Assembly: GCA_047602125.1 (NCBI GenBank) | Contig: JASGIB010000001.1 | Coordinates: 1,612,001 to 1,676,000 of the forward strand | Origin: Pseudoluteimonas sp047602125 | GTDB lineage: Bacteria > Pseudomonadota > Gammaproteobacteria > Xanthomonadales > Xanthomonadaceae | Reading direction: 5' to 3' | DNA: 64,000 nt | Part shown: piece after piece, positions 7,576-16,778 of the stretch | Position numbering within the stretch: the first letter of the stretch is position 1 | How the letters are laid out: the number at the start of each line of letters is the position of its first letter | The notes under the pieces: model-generated | Database searches by the model: none | Told to the model about the DNA's origin: nothing | The model's input: only the letters and a program-made list of their open reading frames with translations | Program-made: the position numbers and the translations under genes

Positions 7576-9495
7576 CTAACCCTCGACCCTTCCGCGCCCG
7601 CCCTGCTTGGCGCGGTACAGCGCCGCGTCGGCGCGGGCGAGCAAGGTGGCGACGGTGTCGTCCGCCGTGGCTTGCGCGAGGCCGATGCTGACGCCTACGC
7701 GTAGCGCCGGATCGATGTCTTCGAAGCGCAAGGCCTCCGTCGCTTCCAGCAAGCGCGCCGCGATGCCGCGCGCCTTGTCCAGTTGCGTGTTGGGGCAGAC
7801 CACCACGAACTCCTCGCCGCCCACGCGCGCGAGCAGGTCGTGGTCGCGCAACAACGCCTGCCATGCGTGCGAAGTCGCGGCGAGCACGCGGTCGCCGGCC
7901 GGATGCCCGTAGCGGTCGTTGATGTTCTTGAAGCGGTCGAGGTCGAGTGCGAGCAACGACAGTGGCGCGCCGGTACGCCGCGCTTCGGCCAATGCATCGG
8001 CGACGGTGGCGTCGAACGCGCGCCGGGTCGCGGTGCCGGTCAGCGAATCGACCAGCGCCAGCGCGCGCATGCGCCGCGACTTGCGCCACTGTCTCCATGC
8101 GAATGCGGCCAGCAGCGCCGCGAGCAGCAGGCCGCAGGCCATCGCCAGCGTCTGCCAGCGGCGCAGGCGTTGCAGGTCCTGGAGTTGTTGCGCCTGCGCC
8201 TGGCGTTCGGCCCGCAGCCGCTGGTTCTCGAAATCGCGCCGGCGGATTTCGTATTCGTATTGCAGCAGGCGGCCCTGTTCCAGCCGCATCTTGCCCTGCA
8301 ATTCCTGCTCCAGGGCGTTGTAGCGCTTGTACTCGGCCAGCGCCTCACCGTCGCGGTGCAGCGCCTCCAGGCTCGTCGCGCGCGCCCGGTGCAGCAGCGC
8401 GAGGTAGCGCTGGTTGCCGGCGGCCTCCATCAAGGGTTGCGCCATCGCGTAATGCTTCAGCGCATCTTCGTGCAATCCCTGCCTGGCCAGCGCCTGGCCG
8501 CCGAGCAGGAGCAGCATGTCCTTGCTCGAATCGTCGCCGGCCGCGGCGAAGCGCGTCGCGGCCTCGTGCAGGGTCGCGCGCGCGGCCTGCGGCTGGTCGA
8601 GCGCGATCTGTGCCTCGGCCAAGCCGAGCAATGCGCCGTTGCGATCGGCATCGTCGCCGTGCGTGGTGGCGACGCGGATCGCTTCCTCGAACGCCGCGCG
8701 CGCCTTGTCCGGTTCGCCGGCTTCGTCGTGCAGGAAGCCGAACTGGATCAGGTTGACGGCGAGGCCTTCCCAATCCTGCTTCGCCTCGAGGTCCGCCTTG
8801 GACTGTTCGAGGTAGGCGGCGGCCTGCGCGTAATCGCCCATGCGCCGGTAGGTCGTGGCCATGCCTTGCAGCAGGCGGTCGACCTCGTGGCCGATGCCCG
8901 AATCGCGGAACGCGGCGCGCGCGCGCTGGAAATCGAGCATCGCCTGCGCCTGTTCGCCGATCAGCGAGCGCAGGTCGGCGCGCATCACCAGGATCTCGCC
9001 CTCGAGTTGCGGTTCGTTCTGATCGTCGAGCGTTTCCAGCGCGCGGTCGAGGTCCGGCAGTGCATGGCGGCTGCCGTCGCGCAGCATCATGAAATTGGAA
9101 CGGCACACCAGCGCGCGCGCCTGCGAGGCGCGGTCGCCGGTCTCGCGCGCCGCCTGCAACGCCTGTTCGCTGTAGGTCAGCCCGCGCGCGACGTCCTTCC
9201 AGCGCGTGCTCCCGCAGAACACCGAGCGGAAGCGCACTTCACGCGTTGCGTCGACGCCCGGCAGCAGGCCGCGCAGGCGATCGAGATCGCGTTCGTATTC
9301 GGGCGTGCTCGCCTCCAGCGACGCGGGTCCGACCACGCGCTGGAATACGGTGTCGAACTCGGCCGCGGGCGTGGGCGGTTGCGGTTCGACCGCGTCCGGC
9401 GGCACGAAGCCGACCGCGAAGCAGGCGCACGGCCACGCGACCACGAGCGCCGCGAGGCGCCGCAAACCGCTGCGATTGGCGTTCGAACCGTGCAT
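7576..9495 (-). CDS. TPR-sensor diguanylate cyclase (GGDEF protein)
   Basis: 639 residues from the ATG giving MHGSNANRSGL. An N-terminal signal/anchor is followed by a long periplasmic TPR region (about 60-430), a coiled coil rich in Q, R and E, one membrane helix (LAMACGLLLAALLAAFAW), and a C-terminal GGDEF domain. The active site reads GGEEF. RDHD five residues upstream forms the inhibitory I-site (RxxD), so the enzyme probably makes c-di-GMP under product feedback. TPR repeats in the periplasm suggest a protein or peptide ligand. The long open frame upstream of this ATG runs through speE and is not coding. Confidence 0.88.
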   Translation of the reverse strand: MHGSNANRSGLRRLAALVVAWPCACFAVGFVPPDAVEPQPPTPAAEFDTVFQRVVGPASLEASTPEYERDLDRLRGLLPGVDATREVRFRSVFCGSTRWKDVARGLTYSEQALQAARETGDRASQARALVCRSNFMMLRDGSRHALPDLDRALETLDDQNEPQLEGEILVMRADLRSLIGEQAQAMLDFQRARAAFRDSGIGHEVDRLLQGMATTYRRMGDYAQAAAYLEQSKADLEAKQDWEGLAVNLIQFGFLHDEAGEPDKARAAFEEAIRVATTHGDDADRNGALLGLAEAQIALDQPQAARATLHEAATRFAAAGDDSSKDMLLLLGGQALARQGLHEDALKHYAMAQPLMEAAGNQRYLALLHRARATSLEALHRDGEALAEYKRYNALEQELQGKMRLEQGRLLQYEYEIRRRDFENQRLRAERQAQAQQLQDLQRLRRWQTLAMACGLLLAALLAAFAWRQWRKSRRMRALALVDSLTGTATRRAFDATVADALAEARRTGAPLSLLALDLDRFKNINDRYGHPAGDRVLAATSHAWQALLRDHDLLARVGGEEFVVVCPNTQLDKARGIAARLLEATEALRFEDIDPALRVGVSIGLAQATADDTVATLLARADAALYRAKQGGRGRVEG

Positions 9496-9590
9496 TCCGT
9501 CCCCCGACGGCGCAGTCGACCGCCCAAAATAGCCGGGACCCCGGGGCGCATCCGTGCCCCGGTTCGCAGTTCGGCCGTTGCCGGCCCGGC

Positions 9591-10442
9591 TCAGCCCGCC
9601 AGCGCCTCGGCGACGAAGGGCGGCAGCGCCTGCGCGCCCTTGTGCACCTCGGCGCTGTAGTACTTCGTGGCGAACGGCCGCGCGCGGGCATCCGCTTCGC
9701 GGAAACCGAAATCCGCGTTCGCCGCCTTCCTGGCCATCGTGCAGCTCCACCAGCCGGTCGGATAGCAGGGCTGCGGGAACGGCAGAGTTTGGAAGCCGTG
9801 GAAGCCGGCCTTGCCCATTTCCGCGCGCATCTCGCGGATCAGGTCGAGCAGCACCAGCGGCGATTCCGATTGCTGCACGAGGATGCCGTCGTCCTTCAGC
9901 GCGCGATGGCAGCTCTCGAAGAACGCCTTGTTGAACAGCCCTTCGGCCGGTCCGACCGGATCGGTGGAATCGACGATGACGATGTCCACGCTGCCCGGTT
10001 CGCAATTCGCCATGTAGGCGATGCCATCGTCAAACAGCAGTTCCGCCCGCGGATCAGAATTCGATTCGCACAGTTCCGGGAAGTACTTCTCCGACATGCG
10101 CGTGACCTGCTCGTCGATGTCGCACTGCGTCGCCCTCGCCACGCCCGGGTGGCGCAGCACCTCGCGCAGCGTGCCGCAGTCGCCGCCGCCGATGATCACC
10201 ACGCGCTTCGGGTCCGGGTGCGTGAACAGCGCCGGGTGCGACATCATCTCGTGGTAGAGGAAGTTGTCGCGCGTGGTCAGCATCATCGCGCCGTCGATCA
10301 GCATCAGGTTGCCCCAGTCGGTCGACCCGTAGATCTCGATCTTCTGGAATGGCGACTGCACCTCGTCCAGCTTGCCGGTGATGCGGAAGCCGATCGCCGA
10401 ACCGGCGCGGTCGAACTGTTCGTAGTGCCAGGCATCGCTCAT
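9591..10442 (-). CDS. speE: Spermidine synthase (polyamine aminopropyltransferase)
   Basis: 283 residues. The Rossmann SAM-type core shows VVIIGGGDCGTLREVLRH near residue 82 and the catalytic DSTDPVGPAEGLF segment near 157, typical of SpeE. It transfers the aminopropyl group from decarboxylated SAM to putrescine in the cytoplasm. It is divergent from speA (arginine to agmatine) across a 116-base region, so the pair covers both ends of the ADC route to spermidine. The ATG gives MSDAWHYEQFD, the family's usual start. Confidence 0.95.
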   Translation of the reverse strand: MSDAWHYEQFDRAGSAIGFRITGKLDEVQSPFQKIEIYGSTDWGNLMLIDGAMMLTTRDNFLYHEMMSHPALFTHPDPKRVVIIGGGDCGTLREVLRHPGVARATQCDIDEQVTRMSEKYFPELCESNSDPRAELLFDDGIAYMANCEPGSVDIVIVDSTDPVGPAEGLFNKAFFESCHRALKDDGILVQQSESPLVLLDLIREMRAEMGKAGFHGFQTLPFPQPCYPTGWWSCTMARKAANADFGFREADARARPFATKYYSAEVHKGAQALPPFVAEALAG

Positions 10443-10475
10443 GGGTCGGTCCGTGAAAGGGCAAAACAGGCGGAA

Positions 10476-10528
10476 ATTGTAACGAAAGCCGCCGCATGCC
10501 CGACGCTTCCGCCGGCAAGCCCTACAAT
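10476..10528. promoter_or_regulatory. Divergent speE/speA promoter region with two TACAAT boxes
   Basis: A TACAAT -10-like box lies on the minus strand at 10481-10476, about 34 bases from the speE start. A second lies on the plus strand at 10523-10528, about 31 bases from the speA start. No good -35 hexamers were found at 17 bases, so these are candidates only. Confidence 0.3.
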
Positions 10529-10558
10529 GCGCCTCCCCGCCGCGAACGGACGCGCCCC

Positions 10559-12449
10559 ATGGCCGACTGGTCGATCGAACACGCCCGCAAGACCTACTCG
10601 ATCCCGCACTGGGCCGAAGGCTATTTCGACGTTCGACGCCGGCGGCCGCATCGTGGTGCGTCCGCGCGGCGAAGGCGGCCCGGAAGTGGTGCTCGCCGAC
10701 GTGGTGGAGAAATCGCTGGCGCAGGGCGGCGACCTGCCGGTGCTGGTGCGTTTCCCCGACATCCTCGGCGACCGCCTCGGCAAGCTGCAGGCGGCGTTCG
10801 CGCAGGCCATGCGCGAATGGGACTACGCCGGCGGCTACACCGCGGTGTACCCGATCAAGGTCAACCAGCATGCCGGCGTCGCCGACACGCTGGCCTCGCA
10901 CGCGGGCGAGGGCTTCGGCCTGGAGGCGGGCAGCAAGCCGGAACTGATGGCGGTGCTCGCGCTGTCGCGCCCGGGTGGCCTAGTCGTGTGCAACGGTTAC
11001 AAGGACCGCGAATACATTCGCCTCGCGCTGATCGGGCGCAAGCTCGGGCTGCAGACTTTCATCGTCATCGAGAAGCCGTCGGAACTGCGGCTGGTGATGG
11101 AGGAAGCGAAATCCCTCGGCGTCGTGCCCGGCCTCGGCGTGCGCATGCGCCTGGCTTCGCTCGGCGCCGGCAAGTGGCAGAACAGCGGCGGCGACAAGGC
11201 CAAGTTCGGGCTGTCGCCGCGGCAATTGCTCGACCTGTGGAAGCAGTTGCGCGACGCCGGCATGGGCGATTGCCTGCAACTGCTGCATTTCCACATGGGC
11301 TCGCAGATCAGCAACGTCCGCGACATCGCCAACGGCATGCGCGAGGCCACCCGCTACTTCGTCGAACTCTCCAAGCTCGGCGCGAAGATCACCCACGTCG
11401 ACGTCGGCGGCGGGCTCGGCATCGACTACGAAGGCACGCGCTCGCGCAGCTTCTGTTCGATCAACTACGGCATCGGCCAGTACGCCTCCAGCATCGTGCA
11501 GCCGCTGGCCGAGGCCTGCGAGGCGAATGCGATTTCGCCGCCGCGCATCGTCACCGAATGCGGGCGCGCGATGACCGCGCACCACGCGGTGCTGGTCGCG
11601 AACGTGTCCGAGGTGGAGGAAGCGCCGGAAGGACGCGTTCCGCCGGAACATCCCGACGAACCGACGCCGATCCGCCACCTGCGCGAGATCCACGCCGAAC
11701 TCGATTCGCGGCCGGCGGTCGAACTGTTCCACGAAGCCGCGCAGGCGCATGCCGAGGGCCTCGCGCTGTACGCGCTCGGCCAGATCGACCTCGTCCGCCG
11801 CGCGCGCATCGACGACCTGTTCTACGCCATCGCGCACGCGGTGAAGTCGCGGCTGACCTACGACGAAAAGAGCCATCGCGACCTGCTCGACGAACTCAAC
11901 GAACGTTTGGTCGACAAGTACTTCGTCAACTTCAGCGTGTTCGAATCGATGCCGGACGTGTGGGCGATCGACCAGGTGTTCCCGATCGTTCCGATTTCGC
12001 GGCTCGACGAGAAGCCGACCCGGCGCGGCGTGATCGCCGACCTCACCTGCGATTCCGACGGCAAGATCGATGCCTACGTCGAGAACGAGGACCTCGACAC
12101 CTCGTTGCCGCTGCATGCGCCGCGCAAGGGCGAGCGCTACTGCCTCGGCTTCTTCCTGGTCGGCGCGTACCAGGAGATCCTCGGCGACATCCACAACCTG
12201 TTTGGCGACACCGACGCGATCGAAGTCCGCATCGAAGGCGACGGCTGCCGCATCGTGCAGCAGCGCCGCGGCGACACCACCGACGTCATGCTCGACTACG
12301 TCGGCTACAAGCTCGACGACCTGCGCCGCCGCTACAAGGCGATGGTCGGCGCCGCCGAACTGTCGAAGGCCGAGGCCGAGCGGCTCAACGAGGCGCTGGA
12401 ACGCGGCCTGACCGCCTACACCTACCTCAGCGACGATCCGCTGGAGTGA
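10559..12449 (+). CDS. speA: Biosynthetic arginine decarboxylase SpeA, frameshifted near codon 25
   Basis: The start MADWSIEHARKTYSIPHW reads from 10559, but after GYFDV the frame must shift by one to continue as DAGGRIVVRPRGEGG to the stop at 12447-12449. Removing one T at 10632/10633 (GACGTTCGAC to GACGTCGAC) gives a 629-residue protein, the normal length. The catalytic region, including the PLP lysine context AVYPIKVNQH, is intact in the downstream frame. As given, only an N-terminally shortened protein from a downstream GTG could be made. The product makes agmatine and CO2 from arginine. The same extra T occurs in tyrS and in the gene at 44534-45092, so a sequence error is likely. Confidence 0.85.
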
Positions 12450-13579
12450 GCGCCGTCGGCGAGCACGCGCGGCTGCCCGGGCTCGACCTGCTGCGCGCCA
12501 TCGCGGTGTTGTGGACGATGCAGTTCCATGCATTCGTCGTGGGCGGGCTGGGCGCGGACTGGAAATGGCTGGAACGCTACGGCTGGATGGGCGTGGACCT
12601 GTTCTTCGTGCTCAGCGGCTACCTGATCGGCGGGCAGTTGTTGCGCCCGCTAGCGCACGGCGCAAGGCCTTCGCTGCGCACGTTCTACCTGAAGCGCGCG
12701 TTCCGCATCCTGCCGGCGTTCTGGGCGGTGCTGGCGGTCTACCTGCTGTGGCCGGGCTTCCGTGAAGCGCCGGGCATGGAGCCGTGGTGGAAGTTCGCGC
12801 TGTTCATCGTCAACCTGGACATCGACTACGTCGCCAATGCCGCGTTTTCGCATGCGTGGTCGCTGTGCGTGGAGGAACATTTCTACCTGCTGCTCCCGGC
12901 GCTGGCGTTGTTGCTCGCGCGCAAACCTTCTGCTGCGAAGTTCTGGGCCGTGTGTGTCGCGGTGCTGCTGGGCGGCATCGCCCTGCGTACCGGCACGTGG
13001 CTGCACGATGATGCGGTGCAGCCGCAGCGCGCGTGGTTCGTCGAGGACATCTACTACCCGACCTGGAACCGACTCGATGGCCTGCTGCTGGGCGTGATGC
13101 TGGCGACGTGGCAGGCGTACCGGCCTGATTCGTGGATGCGTGCGGCGAAGCACGCCAACGCTTTTGCATTGCTTGGCGTCACGGTGCTGGCGCTGGCGTT
13201 CTGGCTGTTCCGCGACCGCGTGGGCCTGCTCGGCAACAGCGTCGGCTGGCCGGTGCTGTCGCTGGCGCTTGCGCTGCTGGTGTTCGCCGGCGCGCAACGG
13301 CACGGCCTGCTAGGCGCGCGCGCCGTGCCGGGCGCGGCCTGGATCGCGGCGATCTCGTACAGCCTCTACCTCGTGCACAAGCCGATCTACGGCGTGGTGC
13401 AGAAGCACTGGGGCGACGTGCTGGAAGGCCACGGCATCGGCGCGTGGCTGGCGTATGGCATGGCCGCGATTGCCGCCGCGGCGCTGCTGCATTATGTGGT
13501 GGAGCGACCGGGCCTGTGTCTGCGTTCGCGGCTGCTGGCGCACCGCGCGATACCGAAGACGGCGATTCCCGCCGCGTGA
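12446..13579 (+). CDS. Acyltransferase 3 family membrane protein (OafA/YrhL-like)
   Basis: 377 residues with about ten membrane helices. It begins after a short lead with GLDLLRAIAVLWTMQFHA, the acyltransferase-3 motif with its conserved R and H, followed by GVDLFFVLSGYLIGGQL and SHAWSLCVEEHFYLLLP. Such enzymes O-acylate surface sugars or lipids. The GTG start overlaps the speA stop in GTGA, implying translational coupling, although no functional link to polyamine synthesis is evident. Confidence 0.85.
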   Translation: MSAVGEHARLPGLDLLRAIAVLWTMQFHAFVVGGLGADWKWLERYGWMGVDLFFVLSGYLIGGQLLRPLAHGARPSLRTFYLKRAFRILPAFWAVLAVYLLWPGFREAPGMEPWWKFALFIVNLDIDYVANAAFSHAWSLCVEEHFYLLLPALALLLARKPSAAKFWAVCVAVLLGGIALRTGTWLHDDAVQPQRAWFVEDIYYPTWNRLDGLLLGVMLATWQAYRPDSWMRAAKHANAFALLGVTVLALAFWLFRDRVGLLGNSVGWPVLSLALALLVFAGAQRHGLLGARAVPGAAWIAAISYSLYLVHKPIYGVVQKHWGDVLEGHGIGAWLAYGMAAIAAAALLHYVVERPGLCLRSRLLAHRAIPKTAIPAA

Positions 13580-13665
13580 ATGGCCTCAGCGGCGATCCAT
13601 TGGAGTAGCGGCACGAGGTCCGATGCTGAGCCGAGCTCGGACTTCGGGTCGACCGCCATGCTTTT

Positions 13666-13691
13666 GTAGAGCCGAGCTTGCTCGGCTCTAC
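13666..13691. repeat. GTAG-type REP hairpin (SMAG-like)
   Basis: An 11-base arm GTAGAGCCGAG pairs perfectly with CTCGGCTCTAC around a CTTG loop. The GTAG end and this sequence match the style of SMAG repeats described in Stenotrophomonas maltophilia. It lies between the convergent acyltransferase and DUF606 genes and can serve as a terminator in either direction. Confidence 0.8.
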
Positions 13692-13714
13692 AGGGGAATC
13701 TGAACGCCCGTCCC

Positions 13715-14215
13715 TCAGCGACGGTCGCTGGCGTCCGTTGCCGTGATCGTCGCCGGTTTGCCCGGGTGCGAACGCCACGGCGCGACCACCAGCACCACGC
13801 CGGCGAGTACGAGCAAGGCGCCGAGGATGCGCAAGGCATCGACCGGCTTCGGCGCCTGCAGCACGCCGAACCGGTCGAGCAACAAGGATGCCGTGACCTG
13901 CCCGAGCACGGCGAGGCAGACCATGCCCGCCGCGCCGATGCGCGGGATCAGCAGGGTGAAGCAGGCGACGTAGATCGCGCCCAGCGCGCCGCCGGCCCAG
14001 ATCCATGCCGGCCATTTCGCCGCGCCCTGCAGCGTCACCGGCGTGCGCGTGGCCAGCAGGTACAGGCCCAGCATCGCGGTGCCGACGAGGAACGACACGA
14101 AGGCCGCGACCACCGGCCCGCCCGCATGCACGCCAAGGCGCGCGTTCACCAGGCCCTGCAGCGGCAGCATCGCGCCGATCAGCACCGCGACCAGCAATGC
14201 GCCGACGAGGTTCAT
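13715..14215 (-). CDS. DMT-family membrane protein, YdcZ/DUF606 type
   Basis: 166 residues with five predicted helices, beginning MNLVGALLVAVLIGAMLPLQGLVNARLG. The motif GGALGAIYVACFTLLIPRIGAA in the middle is typical of DUF606 proteins, small relatives of drug/metabolite transporters that often work as half-size dimers. It is the second gene of a two-gene unit: its ATG overlaps the upstream SDR stop as ATGA. Substrate unknown. Confidence 0.82.
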   Translation of the reverse strand: MNLVGALLVAVLIGAMLPLQGLVNARLGVHAGGPVVAAFVSFLVGTAMLGLYLLATRTPVTLQGAAKWPAWIWAGGALGAIYVACFTLLIPRIGAAGMVCLAVLGQVTASLLLDRFGVLQAPKPVDALRILGALLVLAGVVLVVAPWRSHPGKPATITATDASDRR

Positions 14216-14970
14216 GCCCGTGCTCCGCGATGCAACTGGAATCCCGCGAACGATTGCCGCGTCGGCATCAGTTCGATGCGATTGACGTTGAGGTGCGGCG
14301 GCAGCGTGGCGATCCAGAAGATCGTGTCGGCGATGTCCTGCGCCGACATCGCGTCCATGCCTGCGTACAGCGCATCGGAGGCGGCCTGGTCGCCGTGGGT
14401 GCGGACCAGGGTGAATTCGGTTTCGGCCATGCCCGGTTCCAGCGCGGTCACGCGCACGCCGGTGCCGTGCAGGTCGGCGCGCAGGTTGAGCGAGAACTGC
14501 GAGACGAAGGCCTTGCTGCCGCCGTAGACGTTGCCGCCGCTGTAGGGATAGTTCGCGGCGGTGGAACTCACGTTGATGACCGCGCCCTTGCGTTCGATCA
14601 AGGTCGGCAACAACGCATGCGTCAACGTCACCAGCGCGGTGATGTTGGTATCGATCATCGTGCGCCAGTCGGCGAGCGAGGCTTCCTGCGCGGGCTTCGT
14701 TCCCTGCGCCAGCCCGGCGTTGTTCACCAGCAGGTCGATGCCGCGGAAACGCCCTGGCAACGCCTCCAGCGCGGCGCGCATCGCGGTTTCGTCGCGGATG
14801 TCGAATCGCACGGGGTGGAACGCGTCGCCGAGTTCGGCTTTCAGCGCATCAAGCCGATCGGCGCGGCGCCCCGTGCCGACGACCTGCCAGCCGGCATCGA
14901 CGAAGCGTTTCGCCGCGGCGCGGCCGAAGCCCGAAGTGGCGCCGGTGATGAAGGCGGTCCTGGTGTCCAT
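14212..14970 (-). CDS. Short-chain dehydrogenase/reductase (YdfG-like)
   Basis: 252 residues with the full classical SDR set: nucleotide-binding TGATSGFG (9-16), NNAG (83-86), catalytic Ser in NVSS (about 135) and YGGSK (Tyr149, Lys153). Arg residues after the first strand (GTGRRADR) suggest NADP(H). The closest named type is YdfG, an NADP-dependent 3-hydroxy acid dehydrogenase, but SDR substrates cannot be read from sequence. It is coupled to the DUF606 gene by a 4-base overlap. Confidence 0.85.
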   Translation of the reverse strand: MDTRTAFITGATSGFGRAAAKRFVDAGWQVVGTGRRADRLDALKAELGDAFHPVRFDIRDETAMRAALEALPGRFRGIDLLVNNAGLAQGTKPAQEASLADWRTMIDTNITALVTLTHALLPTLIERKGAVINVSSTAANYPYSGGNVYGGSKAFVSQFSLNLRADLHGTGVRVTALEPGMAETEFTLVRTHGDQAASDALYAGMDAMSAQDIADTIFWIATLPPHLNVNRIELMPTRQSFAGFQLHRGARA

Positions 14971-15010
14971 GCCGCGATTGTAAAGCCTGCCCCGGACCCG
15001 ATCCGGGGAC

Positions 15011-15580
15011 TCACCACACGAACGGGAGCAGCCGCTTCGTTTCCCGCGCGTAGGCCGGGTAATCCCGCGGGAACGCGGAGACCAGCGCGCGTTCCTCCAC
15101 GCGGATGCGCCACAGGAACGCGGCGGTGACGACGACCACGATCAGCAACAGCGACCAGAGGCTGCCGAGCGCGAGCGCGAAGCCATAGAAGGTGACGAGC
15201 GAACCGGTGTAGGACGGATGCCGCAGCAGGCGATACGGGCCGTTGCGAACCAGCCGGTGGTCGTCGCGGATGGCGACATCGACGGTGAAATATTGCGCCA
15301 GCACGCGCACCGCCCACCAGCGGAACGCCATGCCGGCGACCATCAGCGCGCAGCCGGTCCAGAACAGCGGCATGACGAAGCGCTCGTCGAAACGGCCGAT
15401 GCCCGCGCGCGACAGCCACACCGCCGCGATGATCGAACCCCAGATCGCGACGTGCAGCAGGCGCAGGCTGCCGCGGTCGTGCGCCTTGCCGCCATCGTGC
15501 GCGCGCTTGCGGCCGATCCAGAATTCGCTCGCGACCCAGACCACGGCGAGGGCGAGGAACAGCATGTCGGGCCGGATCAT
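15011..15580 (-). CDS. Isoprenylcysteine carboxyl methyltransferase (ICMT) family membrane protein
   Basis: 189 residues with four to five helices and the C-terminal ICMT/PEMT signature GPYRLLRHPSYTGSLV followed by RIRVEERALVSAFPRDYPAYA, the SAM-binding part of these enzymes. Bacterial members methylate small molecules or lipids, but the substrate here is unknown. It starts 11 bases upstream of the next minus-strand gene's end region and is probably a separate unit. Confidence 0.8.
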   Translation of the reverse strand: MIRPDMLFLALAVVWVASEFWIGRKRAHDGGKAHDRGSLRLLHVAIWGSIIAAVWLSRAGIGRFDERFVMPLFWTGCALMVAGMAFRWWAVRVLAQYFTVDVAIRDDHRLVRNGPYRLLRHPSYTGSLVTFYGFALALGSLWSLLLIVVVVTAAFLWRIRVEERALVSAFPRDYPAYARETKRLLPFVW

Positions 15581-15590
15581 GCGCGCGGGC

Positions 15591-15971
15591 TCAGTGGCGT
15601 TTCGACGGGGACTTCTTCGTCGTGGCCTGCGTCTTCTTCGCGGGCTTCGCCGGTTTCGCTTCGCCCGCCGCGGCCGCGGGCTTGCGTTTGCGCCCGGTCG
15701 AGGACTTGCCCGCAGTCCTGGCCTTCGCGGCGCGGGTCTTGTTCAACATGTCCTCGGCCAGCACCACGTCCTCGGACAGAATGCCGGCGGCTTTCGCAAT
15801 CGCGATCTTCGCCTGCGCCTTGTTCTCGTCGGGGTTGGCGAGCAGCAGCTCGTGGATGGCCTCGCGCAGGGCCTTCTCCGCGTCACGCTTGAGCTTGATG
15901 TCGCTGCTCTCGCGGAACAGGGCCATCAGCGCATCGACGACGGGCTTGATCAGTGCGGCTTCGATGGCCAT
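15591..15971 (-). CDS. Small protein with histone H1-like basic tail, unknown function
   Basis: 126 residues. The ATG at 15969-15971 was chosen because AAGGAG lies 7 bases upstream; a TTG two codons earlier sits too close. The first 75 residues are a helical acidic/basic domain (LIKPVVDALMALFRESSDIKLKRDAEKALREAI). The last 50 are almost only K, A, P, R, S and T (PAAAAGEAKPAKPAKKTQAT), resembling the AlgP/H1-like tails that bind DNA. A nucleoid or polyanion-binding role is inference. I recognise no named family. Confidence 0.6.
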   Translation of the reverse strand: MAIEAALIKPVVDALMALFRESSDIKLKRDAEKALREAIHELLLANPDENKAQAKIAIAKAAGILSEDVVLAEDMLNKTRAAKARTAGKSSTGRKRKPAAAAGEAKPAKPAKKTQATTKKSPSKRH

Positions 15972-16028
15972 GGGCAATCTCCTTCGCGCCCAGTGTCGCG
16001 CCGAACCGTCTCAGGCGCCGCGATGGAT

Positions 16029-16778
16029 CTACTTCACCTTGATCGCCATCGCCGGCAGGCCGCCGGCGGCGAGCTTGCCCTTGGCCGTGGCCAGTTCCGA
16101 CGCGCTGCCGTAGGGCCCCATGCGCACGCGGTACACGGTCTTGCCGCCGATGGTGGCGGATTCGACCCGTGCGTTCAGCCCGAGCAACGCGATCTTCGCC
16201 TTCACCGCCTCGGCATCGCCGCTGGCGCCGAATGCGCCGGCCTGCAGCAAATAGGGCGTGTCGTTGCCGGCAGGCGACGGCGCGGGCGCGGCGCTCGCGA
16301 CCTGCGTCGGTGCCGGCGTATTCGCGGTCGGCGTGGAAGGCGCTTCCGGCAGCGGTTTCGGCAATGCCGCGTCGGTGCCGGTGGGCACCGATGCGGCTTG
16401 TTGCGCACGCGCCTGTTCCGCCTTTTCCGCGGCGGCGAGTTGCGCATCGCTGAGCGCGACCTCGTTGCCCGGCAGCATCGTGTAGAAATCGAAGTCGCCG
16501 TCCTTGTCTGTGGCGGGCTTGTCCTTCGCCGTCGCATCCGCCGCGGGTTGCGCGACCACGCCTTCGTCATCGTCCGGCGATTCGGCCAGCGGTTGCGCGT
16601 CGGGGTTCGCATGCGGGCGGAAGAAACCGTCGCCCTCGCCGGTCTTGAGGTAGCGCGGCAGGAACAGCACCGCGGCCAGGGTGATCAGCACGCCCAGCAC
16701 CAGCCAGGCCCAGCCGGGCATGCCGCCGCGGTTGCCGGAATTGCGTCGCGCCTGCGACTTGCCACGCTTGGTTGCCAC
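16029..16778 (-). CDS. SPOR-domain inner-membrane protein (FtsN/DedD-like)
   Basis: 249 residues. A short basic cytoplasmic N terminus (VATKRGKSQARRN), one membrane helix (PGWAWLVLGVLITLAAVLFL), a long Pro/Ala/Thr-rich periplasmic linker, and a C-terminal SPOR domain (YLLQAGAFGASGDAEAVKAK to MAIKVK) that binds denuded septal peptidoglycan. The GTG start overlaps the argS stop (TAGTG), so it is translated with argS, a linkage common in gammaproteobacteria. It probably acts in cell division. Confidence 0.85.
   Translation of the reverse strand: MATKRGKSQARRNSGNRGGMPGWAWLVLGVLITLAAVLFLPRYLKTGEGDGFFRPHANPDAQPLAESPDDDEGVVAQPAADATAKDKPATDKDGDFDFYTMLPGNEVALSDAQLAAAEKAEQARAQQAASVPTGTDAALPKPLPEAPSTPTANTPAPTQVASAAPAPSPAGNDTPYLLQAGAFGASGDAEAVKAKIALLGLNARVESATIGGKTVYRVRMGPYGSASELATAKGKLAAGGLPAMAIKVK

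Noticed and set aside
9246..10558. Upstream extension of the speA frame through the speE region
   Set aside because: It lies antisense to speE and lacks similarity to SpeA; the true start is the ATG at 10559 in another frame.
10625..10645. Programmed +1 frameshift in speA, as for prfB
   Set aside because: No slippery codon with stop or Shine-Dalgarno-like stimulator is present, and the same insertion occurs in tyrS and another gene, favouring an error.
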